Source of the DNA: Phycisphaera sp.
Lineage (GTDB): Bacteria > Planctomycetota > Phycisphaerae > Phycisphaerales > Phycisphaeraceae
Direction: 5' to 3'
NCBI GenBank assembly: GCA_028285385.1
Contig: JANQPR010000088.1
Coordinates: 1-43,246 of the forward strand
Length of the DNA: 43,246 nt
The notes below the pieces were generated by a model that did not search any database, had not been told where the DNA came from, and worked only from the letters and a program-made list of their open reading frames with translations. The position numbers and the translations under genes are program-made. Below are positions 22,443 through 31,619 of the stretch, piece after piece; the stretch's first letter is position 1; every line of letters begins with the position of its first letter.

Positions 22443-25424
22443 ATGCCGCAGTCAACGCTTGGAGGGCTGTGCGGCGCGGTGCTGGCGTCCGCGGTGAGTT
22501 TGTCGCCCTGCGTCGCGGGTGCCGGCGAGTCGGGGTTGCCGGAGGTGCGACTGACGCCGCCGGTTGTGGCCGTCGATGGCCTCGAAGCGCATCGCGTCAC
22601 GCTGGACGGGGCTTGGCGGTTCCTCAAAGACGTGCCCGAGTCTTTCGACGGCACGATCGCGAGCACCGACGAGTGGGAAGAAGCGGAGTCGCGGCAGCAC
22701 TTCGCTTTCCAGGGGTTTGGTCGGATGCACCGTCAACTCGGCGTCCCGGTGGCGTGGGCGCGAAACTTCGAAGTGCCCGAGGCCTGGGAAGGTCGACGCA
22801 TCGTGTTACGCTTCGATTCGCTCGACGGTGATTCGGCGGTGTGGGTCAACGGGCAACGTGTCGGCGGAGCGGACCTCGCGTATCTGCCGATCGAGTTCGA
22901 TGTTACCGATGTCGTGCGCGTGGGTGAGAGGAACGAAGTCGCGCTGACGCTGGCGCGGTCGTACTTCACGGCGTGGTGCGGTCGGGAAATGGGCGGGTTG
23001 TTGCGCCCGGTGTTCCTGCAGGCGTTGCCGAGCGTTCACCTCAGCCGGCTCCGCGTCACGACCGATTTCGACGAGTCGTACGAGGACGCGACGCTGCGCC
23101 TGGATGTTGTCGTGCAAAACACGACAGACGCCGTGGCTTCACCTCAACTCAGGGTCATGCTGCGGGATGTGGCGGGGGAAGCCATCGCACTTGCGGAAGA
23201 TCGGTTCCTGCTCAGAAGCGTTGACGCTGGTCAATCCGCGTCATCGGTCGTCGAGGTACCGGTTTCGTCGCCTAAGCATTGGCACGCCGAGACCCCGAAT
23301 CTGTACACGCTGACGGCGGCGCTCTTGATCGATGGCGAAGAGCAGATGCGGGTGGAGCGTACGGTCGGCTTCCGTGAGGTTGAGGTGGACGGTCATCGCT
23401 TGCTTGTGAACGGCGCGCCGCTGAAAGTCTGGGGCGCCAACCAGCACGTGCTCTATCCCGGCATGGACCACGCGGTGCCGGCCGACTTGCTCCGCAGCGA
23501 CTTGAAGGTGCTGATGGAGTTGAACATCAACTACATCCGCCCGTACCCGACGCCCGCCCAACCATACGTTGACGCGGCGAACGAGCTGGGCGTGTTCCTC
23601 TCGGCCGAGCCGGCCCTGAGCGGGATGCTGTACTGGAAGGGGCCCGATGGCGACCGAGGCCAGAACCCGGTGTGGCACGAGCCGTTCCGTTTCGCGATGG
23701 CGACGATGCTCGAGGCGTACGGCAGCGAGCCGTCGGTGATCATCTGGTCGCTGGCGAACGAGTGCCCGTACTACGACGTGTTCGCGCAGACCGCGCTCGA
23801 CACCAAGGCCGCCGACCCGTCGCGCCCCGTCATCTTTTCGAGCGATCAACGCAAAGGCATCAACCAGCCCGAGCTCGACCTCAATGACGACCACTACCCG
23901 CGCGGCGGCACGGTCGACGTATCGGTCAAGGGCATGATCACCGGCGGCCACTGGGACGACATGCCCACCGACAAGCCGAACCTGTTCACCGAGTGGCTGC
24001 ACGTCAACCGCACGAACCCGACCGAACTGGCGTACGACCCGGGCATCGAGGACTTCTGGGGCATCTACGCCAAGGCCCACGCCGAGTACACCTGGGCGCA
24101 CGGCCACATCGTCGGCGGGTGCGTGTTCAACAGCGTCCCTACGACGGGCCTGCACAACTACCACCCCTGGGGTTTGGTTGATGATCAGCGCCGGCCGAAG
24201 GATATCGCGTGGCACTTCGCCCGGGCCAACGCTCCGCTCAAGGTGCTGTCCGAGACCGCGGACCCGGTCGAAGACGTCGCGTCGATCCGGGTGCAGAACC
24301 GCTTCGCGGTGACGGATCTCGCAGAACTGACGCTGCGATACGCGCATGGTTCGCGGGCGGGTGAGTTGCAGCCGCGGTCGGTCAAGCCGGGTCGGAAGGG
24401 TCGGGTTCAGGTGCCGGTGGACAGGGGCGTTTCCGAGCCGCTGCGACTCGAGTTCGTCAGCCCAAAGGGGTATGTCGTCGAAGTCGCTGAGTTGCCGGTG
24501 GTATGGACCGACGCGGTCTCCGCGGCGCCGGACGCGGTCAAGCAGGAGTTTGCGCCGCTACAAACCGAAGAATGTGAGGAACGAGTCTCGGTGTCGGGTG
24601 ACGGCTTTGTGGTCACGGTTGATCGACAGACCGGCGGCTTAGTCGCGAGTGTGAGCGGTGCGCCTGTGATCGTCGACGGGCCCAACTTGGTCGTGCGTCG
24701 TAGCGGCTGGACCGGGCACATCCCGGGGAACCACGCGGTGGTCAACGTGCCCTCGGGCTGGTCGGCGTCGTCGGTGTCGGTGGCCGAGATCGGTGACGGG
24801 GGTGTGGAGATCGAGGTCCGCGGGGTCTACGAACAGGCCGAGGGTGCGTTTTCTTACGTGGTCGAGCCTGACGGCAATCTCGCCGTCGGATACGACTTCG
24901 AATGGACCGCAGAAGTGGGTCTGGACGGCCAGCAGACCTACGAGGTGGGCCTGTCGTTCGGCGTGCCGCGCGAACTCGACCGCCTGTCGTGGCGACGCGA
25001 CGGGCTGTGGAGTGTCTACCCACCGGCTCACATCGGCCGACCGGTCGGTGACACGCTCGCAACGGGCGACCCGCGCTGGGCCGACATGCGCAACACGATG
25101 GCCGACGGTGAGCGCAAGCCTTGGCCGCAATCGCAGGACCTGCTCGACGGCCTCACCCGTGACTTCCGCAGCACCAAGACACGGGTACACGAAGCGGCGC
25201 TGCTTGCGTCGACCGGCGTCGGGGTGCGCGTCGTGAGCGACGGCAAACAGAGCGTCCGTGTCAGCCCGCACGATCAAGCGAACGATCGGTTCGCGCTGCA
25301 CGTGCTGGACTTCTACCGGGGCGGCACAGAACTGCACCTGGTCAAGTCGGTGAGCGCCGGCCGGTTCGTGGTGCAACAGGGCACGGCGTTGAACGGGACC
25401 GCCGTGCTGCGGTTGTTGGACTGA
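22443..25424 (+). CDS. Glycoside hydrolase family 2 protein, exported
   Basis: The start chosen is ATG 22443 (a TTG lies 9 nt upstream). The 993-residue product has a signal peptide (TLGGLCGAVLASAVSLSPCV), then a GH2 sugar-binding jelly roll (about 55-195, with WVNGQRVGG), an immunoglobulin-like domain (about 200-310) and a TIM barrel (about 315-600). Likely catalytic residues are the acid/base Glu440 in WSLANECPY and the nucleophile candidate Glu517 in LFTEWLHV. The C-terminal 350 residues form further beta domains. GH2 enzymes are beta-galactosidases, beta-mannosidases, beta-glucuronidases and relatives; specificity is not readable here. Being exported and first of the plus-strand operon beside an exported sulfatase, it probably attacks the same sulfated glycan outside the cytoplasm. 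Confidence 0.92.
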   Translation: MPQSTLGGLCGAVLASAVSLSPCVAGAGESGLPEVRLTPPVVAVDGLEAHRVTLDGAWRFLKDVPESFDGTIASTDEWEEAESRQHFAFQGFGRMHRQLGVPVAWARNFEVPEAWEGRRIVLRFDSLDGDSAVWVNGQRVGGADLAYLPIEFDVTDVVRVGERNEVALTLARSYFTAWCGREMGGLLRPVFLQALPSVHLSRLRVTTDFDESYEDATLRLDVVVQNTTDAVASPQLRVMLRDVAGEAIALAEDRFLLRSVDAGQSASSVVEVPVSSPKHWHAETPNLYTLTAALLIDGEEQMRVERTVGFREVEVDGHRLLVNGAPLKVWGANQHVLYPGMDHAVPADLLRSDLKVLMELNINYIRPYPTPAQPYVDAANELGVFLSAEPALSGMLYWKGPDGDRGQNPVWHEPFRFAMATMLEAYGSEPSVIIWSLANECPYYDVFAQTALDTKAADPSRPVIFSSDQRKGINQPELDLNDDHYPRGGTVDVSVKGMITGGHWDDMPTDKPNLFTEWLHVNRTNPTELAYDPGIEDFWGIYAKAHAEYTWAHGHIVGGCVFNSVPTTGLHNYHPWGLVDDQRRPKDIAWHFARANAPLKVLSETADPVEDVASIRVQNRFAVTDLAELTLRYAHGSRAGELQPRSVKPGRKGRVQVPVDRGVSEPLRLEFVSPKGYVVEVAELPVVWTDAVSAAPDAVKQEFAPLQTEECEERVSVSGDGFVVTVDRQTGGLVASVSGAPVIVDGPNLVVRRSGWTGHIPGNHAVVNVPSGWSASSVSVAEIGDGGVEIEVRGVYEQAEGAFSYVVEPDGNLAVGYDFEWTAEVGLDGQQTYEVGLSFGVPRELDRLSWRRDGLWSVYPPAHIGRPVGDTLATGDPRWADMRNTMADGERKPWPQSQDLLDGLTRDFRSTKTRVHEAALLASTGVGVRVVSDGKQSVRVSPHDQANDRFALHVLDFYRGGTELHLVKSVSAGRFVVQQGTALNGTAVLRLLD

Positions 25425-25447
25425 AGCCCGTTGGAGAGTGTTGCGTG

Positions 25448-26482
25448 ATGCGTCGTTTGCGGTTTGGGATCATCGGTGCGGGCCGGGCAGGGCTGGTTCA
25501 CGCGCGGAACCTCCTGACGCTGCCACGCGCCGAAATCGTGGCGGCGTGCGACCCGGTGGCGCAGACGCGGGCGTCGGCGGCCGAGGAGTTCGGGCTCGAC
25601 GCGGTCTACGCCGAACACGACGAGTTGCTGGCCGACGAACGCGTCGACGCCGTGGTGATCACCACGCCGACGTTTCTACATCGACAGACCGCGTGCGACG
25701 CGGCATCGGCGGGGAAGCACGTCTTCCTCGAGAAGCCGATGGCGTTGACGCTCGACGAGTGCGACACGATCAACGACGCCGTTGAGCGAGCCGGGGTCAA
25801 ACTGCAGATCGGGTTTATGCGGCGCTTCGACGGGGGCTTCCGCAGGGCGAAGGAAGTGATCGACTCGGGCACGCTCGGGCGCATCATGATCATCAAGAGT
25901 ACGGGGCGCGGGCCCGGCGGGCCGGGGCCCTGGATGTGGGATCTGCGCAAGAGCAACGGGATCGTGGCGGAGGTGAACAGCCACGACCTGGACACGCTGC
26001 ACTGGCTGACGGGGCAGCGGCCGGTCCGCGCATACGCCGAGGCCCACAACTTCAAGATGCCGGAGGCCGCCGAGCGGTTCCCGGACTTCTACGACAACGT
26101 CGTCGCGACGCTTCGGTTTGGAGGCGACGCGATCGGCGTGATCGACGGGACGTGCCCGGCGGGGTACGGGTACGACGCGCGGGTGGAGGTGCTCGGCGAG
26201 AACGGTGTCCTGTTCATCGGCACCAGTCAGGACCGGGGGACGTACCACATCACCGTTGACGGCGAGGCGCACGGGCGGTCGTTTGATTCGTGGCGAACGC
26301 TTTTCAAGGACGCTTACCGGGAGGAACTCGCCGCCTTTGTCGATGCCGTGCTCGACGGCACACCGACGCTCGTCAGCGGCGCGGACGGCCGGGCCGCGGT
26401 CGCGGCGGTGTTGGCGATCAACGAGTCGATCCGCACGGGTGCGCCCGTCGCGGTGCCGACCGATGCCGGGGTGCCCGCATGA
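25448..26482 (+). CDS. Gfo/Idh/MocA-family NAD(P)-dependent oxidoreductase
   Basis: The start is ATG 25448 (an in-frame GTG directly precedes it). The 344-residue protein opens with the Rossmann motif FGIIGAGRAG (about 6-15) and has the family's VFLEKPMAL box (catalytic Lys) and NSHDLDTLHWLTG (catalytic His region). It is close to myo-inositol 2-dehydrogenase-like members, which oxidise a sugar or inositol hydroxyl using NAD(P). It follows the GH2 gene by 23 nt and its stop overlaps the next start (ATGA), so it is part of the catabolic operon. The substrate is unknown; oxidation of a released sugar is the simplest guess. Confidence 0.92.
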   Translation: MRRLRFGIIGAGRAGLVHARNLLTLPRAEIVAACDPVAQTRASAAEEFGLDAVYAEHDELLADERVDAVVITTPTFLHRQTACDAASAGKHVFLEKPMALTLDECDTINDAVERAGVKLQIGFMRRFDGGFRRAKEVIDSGTLGRIMIIKSTGRGPGGPGPWMWDLRKSNGIVAEVNSHDLDTLHWLTGQRPVRAYAEAHNFKMPEAAERFPDFYDNVVATLRFGGDAIGVIDGTCPAGYGYDARVEVLGENGVLFIGTSQDRGTYHITVDGEAHGRSFDSWRTLFKDAYREELAAFVDAVLDGTPTLVSGADGRAAVAAVLAINESIRTGAPVAVPTDAGVPA

Positions 26483-27558
26483 TCGCTGCGCGCTACACCC
26501 AGGGCGACACGGTGCGGTTTGAGGACGTGCCCGTTCCCGCGGTTGGCGACGGCGAACTGCTGCTGCGCGTCGACGCAACGGGGATCTGCGGCACCGACGT
26601 CAAGATCGTTCGTCACGGACACCGGAAGTTGGTCGACGGTCAGACGATCACCCTCGGGCACGAGTTCGTGGGCACGATCGATCGGGTCGGCGGCGGTGTG
26701 TCGGGTTTCACCGAGGGACAGCGCGTGGGCGTCGCGCCCAACATGGGGCGGCCCGGGTCGGAGATGGTCCGTCGAGGCATGGCCAACATGGACCCGGAGT
26801 TCACCGCGTTCGGGATCACGCAGGACGGGTCGCACGCCGAGTACCTCCGCGTCACCTCGCTTGCGCTCGAGCAGGGAAACGTCTTCCTCGTGCCCGACGG
26901 CGTCGAAGCGGTCGACGCGGCGCTGGCCGAGCCACTCAGTTGCGCCGTGAGCAGTGTCCGAAACGCGCAGGTTCGATCCGGCGACATGGTCGTCGTCTAC
27001 GGCGCAGGCCCGATGGGTCTGCTGAACGTGGTCTGCGCGACGGCGTCGGGGGCAGAACGAGTGGTCGCCTTTGATCGCGACGACGCGCGTCTGGCGTGTG
27101 CGCGGAGACTTGGGGCGACGGACGCGGTCAACAACCGCGAGATCGACGCGGTCGCATGGATGCATGACCAAACGCGTGGACGCGGCGTGGACGTCGTGGT
27201 CCTGGCGGTGCCCGTTCCGGATTTGCAGCAAGAAGCGCTGGAGGCGCTCGCGCCGTTCGGTCGGTTGTGCAACTTCGCGGGCTGGGCACGCGACGCGGCG
27301 GCTGTTTCGCTCGACACCAACCCGATCCACTACAAGAACCTGACCGTGACGGGCATGACCGGCGGCTGCAACGCGGACTATGCCAAGGCACTGGACCTTA
27401 TCGCGGAAGGCAAGGCACCCGTGCGACAGCTTGTGTCGCATACGGTTCCGATGCGCCGGATGGAAGACGGGTACCGCGTCGCACTCGGCGGTTCGGGTAT
27501 GAAGGTCGTGTTGGTGACGGACGACGCGGTCGCGCCGCGCTCGGGAGGGGGTGCCTGA
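26479..27558 (+). CDS. Zinc-dependent medium-chain alcohol dehydrogenase
   Basis: The start is ATG 26479, overlapping the previous stop by ATGA; longer frames upstream are shadows. The 359-residue protein is a medium-chain dehydrogenase of the sorbitol/threonine dehydrogenase type. Catalytic zinc residues are Cys37 (GICGTD), His61 and Glu62 (LGHEF), with Glu151 in AEPLSCAV. The nucleotide fold is VVVYGAGPMGLLNVV (GAGPMG at 175-180). The four-Cys structural-zinc loop usual around residues 90-115 is absent (NMGRPGSEMVRRGMANMDPE instead). It probably oxidises a polyol or sugar hydroxyl in the cytoplasm. It is translationally coupled to the FGGY kinase downstream (TGATG). Confidence 0.92.
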   Translation: MIAARYTQGDTVRFEDVPVPAVGDGELLLRVDATGICGTDVKIVRHGHRKLVDGQTITLGHEFVGTIDRVGGGVSGFTEGQRVGVAPNMGRPGSEMVRRGMANMDPEFTAFGITQDGSHAEYLRVTSLALEQGNVFLVPDGVEAVDAALAEPLSCAVSSVRNAQVRSGDMVVVYGAGPMGLLNVVCATASGAERVVAFDRDDARLACARRLGATDAVNNREIDAVAWMHDQTRGRGVDVVVLAVPVPDLQQEALEALAPFGRLCNFAGWARDAAAVSLDTNPIHYKNLTVTGMTGGCNADYAKALDLIAEGKAPVRQLVSHTVPMRRMEDGYRVALGGSGMKVVLVTDDAVAPRSGGGA

Positions 27559-29042
27559 TGCTGCTGGTCGGCGTCGACATCGGGACGCAGGGAACGAAAG
27601 CGGGCGTCTTCGATGCGGCGGGTCGGTGCGTCGCCGAGGCCTTCGAGGAGTCGCGGCGGCACGAACCGGGCGGCGGCGTCGTTGAAGAAGACCCCGAGCG
27701 GCAGGTGGGCTCGGTATGTCGCACGGTCCGGGCCTGCGTGAAGTCACTGGACGCGACGGCGGCGGACATAGCGGCGATCGGTATCGACGGACAGATGGCC
27801 GGGGTGATCGGCGTCGGCGCGGCCGGCCGGCACGTCACCCCGTACGACTCTTGGCTGGACACGCGCTGCGGCGAGTTCATCGACGTGATGCATCGCAAGG
27901 CTGGCCGACGGATCGTCGCCAAGACCGGAAACCCGCCGAGCTTCAACCACGGCCCCAAGAAGCTCTGGTGGATGAATCGCCGGCGGCGCACCTTCAGGCA
28001 GATCGTCGCGTTCGTGCAGCCCGGCGGGTACGCGGCGATGCGCCTCGTTGGTCTCGACGGCGCACAGGCGTTCGTCGACACCACCTATCTGCACTTCTCT
28101 GGGTTCGCGGACAACGCGCACAAGCGTTGGGACGCGTCCTTGATCAAGGCGTTCCATTTCGATCGGGAGAAACTCCCACGGATCGTCGAGCCGCACGACG
28201 TCGTGGGGGAGTTGACGCCGCGCATGGCTCGGAGGTGTGGGCTGCGGGCCGGGGTGCCGGTCGTCGCCGGGTGTGGGGACACGGCGGCGAGTTTCCTTGC
28301 CTGCGGGGCGACGACGCCGGGCGTCTGTGTCGACGTGGCGGGGACCGCGTCGGTCTTCGCCGCCACGACGCGGGCGTTTGTGCCGGACACCGAGCACGGT
28401 GTGCTGGGCTGCGGGCGGTCGGCCACGCCGGGGCTCTGGCACCCGTACGCCTACATCAATGGCGGCGGGATGAACCTGGAGTGGTTCCGCGACCACCTCG
28501 CCGGTGGAGGCGACTTGGCCGAACTCGACCGGGCCGCCGCGAAACTCGGGCGTGGGACCAACGGGCCGCTGTTCGTCCCGCACCTTGCCGGAAGGGTCTC
28601 GCCCCCGCAGCCGGGTTTGCGCGGCGCGTGGGTGGGCCTGACCTGGCGCCACGACCGGGCCGACCTGTACCGCGCGGCGTTGGAGGCGGTGGCGCTGGAG
28701 TACCGCGTGTACCGCGACACGTTGAGATCACTGGCCCCGTCGCTACGGCTGCGCGAGTTGCGCGTGACGGGCGGCGGCCAGCGCAGCGCGCTGTGGAACC
28801 GCATCAAGGCCGATGCGTTGGGCATGAACGTCCGCCCGATCCGCCCGGGTTACGGCGCACCGATGGGCGTGGCGATGCTCGCCGGCTTCGGAGTGGGCGT
28901 GTTCAAGTCGCTGCCCGCAGCCGCAAAGCGTTGGGTCAGGCCGGCCCAAGCGGTCCGACCGGACCGGAAGCTCGCGTCGCACTACGCCGGTCGAGTTGAC
29001 CGGTACCGCGGATTGCTCGAACGCCTCGATGCCGCCGCCTGA
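27558..29042 (+). CDS. FGGY-family carbohydrate kinase
   Basis: The start at 27558 overlaps the previous stop (TGATG). The 494-residue kinase has the FGGY/actin-like ATPase layout. The N-terminal phosphate-binding loop is VGVDIGTQGTKAGVFD, followed by IGIDGQMAGVIGV, the sugar-binding YDSWLDTRC, a C-terminal-lobe adenosine segment (VDVAGTASVFAATTR) and the end motif ELRVTGGGQRSALWNRIKAD. Such kinases phosphorylate xylulose, fuculose, rhamnulose, glycerol and related sugars; which one is used here cannot be read. It is in an operon with an isomerase-like cupin and dehydrogenases, so the substrate is probably a ketose or oxidised sugar from the glycan. Confidence 0.93.
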   Translation: MLLVGVDIGTQGTKAGVFDAAGRCVAEAFEESRRHEPGGGVVEEDPERQVGSVCRTVRACVKSLDATAADIAAIGIDGQMAGVIGVGAAGRHVTPYDSWLDTRCGEFIDVMHRKAGRRIVAKTGNPPSFNHGPKKLWWMNRRRRTFRQIVAFVQPGGYAAMRLVGLDGAQAFVDTTYLHFSGFADNAHKRWDASLIKAFHFDREKLPRIVEPHDVVGELTPRMARRCGLRAGVPVVAGCGDTAASFLACGATTPGVCVDVAGTASVFAATTRAFVPDTEHGVLGCGRSATPGLWHPYAYINGGGMNLEWFRDHLAGGGDLAELDRAAAKLGRGTNGPLFVPHLAGRVSPPQPGLRGAWVGLTWRHDRADLYRAALEAVALEYRVYRDTLRSLAPSLRLRELRVTGGGQRSALWNRIKADALGMNVRPIRPGYGAPMGVAMLAGFGVGVFKSLPAAAKRWVRPAQAVRPDRKLASHYAGRVDRYRGLLERLDAAA

Positions 29043-29064
29043 CCCACTACTTGCAAGAACCGAC

Positions 29065-30066
29065 ATGATCACCGAACCCCATGCACACCAAGCCATCCAG
29101 GCTTCCGCCGACTTGGTGTTCCCGAACGCGTCGGTGCCCACGATGTACTTCATCGGGGTCACGACCGGGAAGTCGTCGATCATGAGGGTGTTCCCGCGGT
29201 GGGCGGAACACCTCGGCTTGGGTGGGCCGGACCGGGTCCGTATGCAGGGGATCGATTGCCGCTGGCATGACGATCCGGCGGTGTACCGGAACGTGGTCTC
29301 GTTCATCAATGCCGATCCGCTCTCGCGCGGAGCGTTGGTGACGACGCACAAGATCGATCTGTTGAACGCGTGTCGAGGCCTCTTCGACGAACTCGACCCT
29401 CACGCCGAGCTGCTCGGCGAAGTCAGTTCGATCAGTAAGCGTGACGGCAGACTCATCGGCCACGCGAAGGACATGGTCACCAGCGGCCTTGCGTATGAAG
29501 CGTTCATGTCGGGGGGGCACTTCGCCGAGACCGGCGCCGACGTCCTGGTGCTCGGGGCCGGCGGGTCGTCGATCGCCTTCACGAGCTACCTGCTCGACCC
29601 GCGGCGGCGTGACGATGCGCCTTCGCGGATCGTGGTGACCAACCGCAGCCCGGGCCGCCTGGAAGAGATCCAACGCGTCCACACGCAGATCGACCACGGC
29701 GTGCCGGTCGAGTACGTGCTCACGCCACGGGCCGAGGACAACGACGCGCAGCTCGCCCGTCTGCGTCCCGGGTCGCTGGTCGCCAACGCCACGGGGCTCG
29801 GCAAGGACGCGCCCGGCTCGCCGATCACCGACGCAGCTACGTTTCCGGAAGGCGGCTTCGCGTGGGACTTCAACTACCGCGGGCGGCTCGTGTTCCTCGA
29901 CCAGGCCCGCGTTCAGGCCGACGCGCGCAGCCTGCACATTGAGGACGGCTGGGTCTACTTCCTCCACGGCTGGACGCGGGTGATCGCCGAGGTCTTCGGC
30001 CTCGACATCCCCACGTCCGGCCCGGAGTTCGACGCGTTGTCCGAGATTGCCGCGTCCACGCGCTAA
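29065..30066 (+). CDS. Shikimate/quinate dehydrogenase-like (AroE family) protein
   Basis: The start chosen is ATG 29065, 22 nt after the kinase stop; earlier in-frame ATGs overlap that gene. The 333-residue protein has the AroE two-domain layout. Catalytic-type residues are Lys96 in LVTTHK and Asp136 in GHAKDM, and the NADP fold is VLVLGAGGSSIAF (164-169). The usual AroE box GxNTDxxG is replaced by GHAKDMVTSG. Biosynthetic AroE is about 270-290 residues, so this one is longer and divergent. In this operon a role in oxidising or reducing a sugar or cyclitol is more likely than shikimate biosynthesis. Confidence 0.82.
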   Translation: MITEPHAHQAIQASADLVFPNASVPTMYFIGVTTGKSSIMRVFPRWAEHLGLGGPDRVRMQGIDCRWHDDPAVYRNVVSFINADPLSRGALVTTHKIDLLNACRGLFDELDPHAELLGEVSSISKRDGRLIGHAKDMVTSGLAYEAFMSGGHFAETGADVLVLGAGGSSIAFTSYLLDPRRRDDAPSRIVVTNRSPGRLEEIQRVHTQIDHGVPVEYVLTPRAEDNDAQLARLRPGSLVANATGLGKDAPGSPITDAATFPEGGFAWDFNYRGRLVFLDQARVQADARSLHIEDGWVYFLHGWTRVIAEVFGLDIPTSGPEFDALSEIAASTR

Positions 30067-30091
30067 CCACTCTCACTCCTGAACAAGACCC

Positions 30092-30670
30092 ATGATGTCT
30101 CCTCTCACGCCGACCACGAGCCTGATCGAACCTTTCGGTCTCGAGATCGATCTCGAGACCGGCTCAATGCCCGGAGCGACGAACCACTTGGTCCGTCGGG
30201 CGTCCGACATGTGCGGATACTACGCCGACGACGAAGCGCTCGACGCACTGATTGCGGACGGCGACCCGCTCCACTACGAGGTGTTCGAACGGCCCGTGCC
30301 CGAGGAGGACGGCCACCTGATGTTCTGCGTCAGCGTGCTCCAGCCCGGACGCGTCGGAGACGAGTGCTTCATGACCAAGGGGCACTACCACACGAAGGCG
30401 AACACCGCCGAGACCTACCTGTGCTTGCGCGGCGAAGGGTACATGGCGATGAAGGCCAACGACGGCAGTTGGAGGGCCGAACGGATGGTGCGCGGTCGGA
30501 TGGTCTACGTGCCGCCGTACTGGGCACACCGCTCGATCAATACGGCCGGCGAGCCGTTGGTATCGCACTGCGTGTACCCCGCCGACGCCGGCCACAACTA
30601 CGGCGACATCGCGTCGCAGGGCTTCCCGAAGCGCGTCTACGTACGCGATGGCCAGGAGGCGATCGAATGA
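30092..30670 (+). CDS. Cupin-type phosphoglucose isomerase
   Basis: The 192-residue protein matches the archaeal-type cupin glucose-6-phosphate isomerase family. It has the metal site TKGHYHTKANTAETYLCLRG (His98, His100, Glu107), a YVPPYWAHRSIN segment with His146 and the end block VYPADAGHNYGDIASQGFPK. The family interconverts glucose-6-phosphate and fructose-6-phosphate using a bound metal ion. ATG 30092 and ATG 30095 are both possible. Its stop overlaps the start of the dehydrogenase downstream (ATGA), so the two are coupled. In this cluster it would feed sugar phosphates into central metabolism, though it may act on another sugar phosphate. Confidence 0.9.
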   Translation: MMSPLTPTTSLIEPFGLEIDLETGSMPGATNHLVRRASDMCGYYADDEALDALIADGDPLHYEVFERPVPEEDGHLMFCVSVLQPGRVGDECFMTKGHYHTKANTAETYLCLRGEGYMAMKANDGSWRAERMVRGRMVYVPPYWAHRSINTAGEPLVSHCVYPADAGHNYGDIASQGFPKRVYVRDGQEAIE

Positions 30671-31617
30671 AGGGGCGGGTCCTCATCACGCCGCGTTCGT
30701 TGACGCGAAGCGATCACCCGGCGCTGGCGCGCCTCCGCGACGCCGGCTTGTCGATTGAACTCGGGCCGGCCGGGCGTCAGCCGACGAAGGCCGAGTTGCT
30801 CGACCTTCTTCCCGGCTGCGTCGCGTACCTCGCGGGCGTCGAGCCGGTGGACCGTGACGTACTCTCGGCCGCTGGAGAGCTGCGGGTGATCGCTCGAAAC
30901 GGTGTGGGGGTCGACAACATCGACACGGCTTCGGCTCGCGAGATTGGAATCGAGGTCGTCAACACCCCCGGCGCCAACGCGCGCAGCGTGGCGGAGCTGA
31001 CGGTGGCCCTGATGCTAGCGCTGGCCCGTGGTGTCCCGGAGTCGCACCGCGCGATGCGGGAGGGGCGGTGGCAGCGGCAGGCAGGGATCGAACTCTTCGG
31101 CAAGACGTTGGGCGTGGTCGGTTTCGGCCAGATCGGGAGGATCGTTGGGCAGTTCGGTGCCGCGCTGGGCATGACAGTCTGCGCTTTCGACCCGATGCTA
31201 GACCAAGCGATGGCGGCAGAACATGGCGTGGAATCCGTTCCGCTCGGGGAGCTCTTGGATCGGTCCACCGTGGTGTCGTTGCATTGCCCCGCGTCGGCGG
31301 ACGGGTTGCCTTTGATCGATGCGGCTGCGCTCGGCCGAATGCCGAATGGGGCATTCCTGGTCAACACGGCGCGTTGGTCGTTAATGGACCCGTCGGCGGT
31401 GTTGGATTCGCTCGAGCGCGGGAGGTTGGTCGGGGTTGCGATCGATGCCTTCGAGACCGAGCCGCCACCCCCGGACGACCGCCTGCTCCGCCACGACCGT
31501 GTCGTGAGCACGCCGCACCTCGGCGGTTTCACGCGAGAGAGCACGGCCCGCGCGGCCGACGCCGCCGTGGACGGCATCCTCCGCGTGCTGACGCGCGCGA
31601 CGAGTGAGGCGGTGTAA
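30667..31617 (+). CDS. D-isomer-specific 2-hydroxyacid dehydrogenase (SerA-like)
   Basis: The start is ATG 30667, coupled to the previous gene by ATGA. The 316-residue enzyme has the NAD-binding GVVGFGQIGRIVG (GFGQIG 152-157) and the catalytic residues of the family: Arg236 in NTARWSL, Glu263 in DAFETEP and His284 in PHLGGFT. The ARNGVGVDNID box at 77-86 is typical of phosphoglycerate-dehydrogenase relatives. There is no C-terminal ACT domain, so serine-pathway regulation is absent. It probably oxidises or reduces a 2-hydroxy or 2-keto sugar acid. Substrate is unknown. Confidence 0.92.
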   Translation: MKGRVLITPRSLTRSDHPALARLRDAGLSIELGPAGRQPTKAELLDLLPGCVAYLAGVEPVDRDVLSAAGELRVIARNGVGVDNIDTASAREIGIEVVNTPGANARSVAELTVALMLALARGVPESHRAMREGRWQRQAGIELFGKTLGVVGFGQIGRIVGQFGAALGMTVCAFDPMLDQAMAAEHGVESVPLGELLDRSTVVSLHCPASADGLPLIDAAALGRMPNGAFLVNTARWSLMDPSAVLDSLERGRLVGVAIDAFETEPPPPDDRLLRHDRVVSTPHLGGFTRESTARAADAAVDGILRVLTRATSEAV

Positions 31618-31619
31618 CG

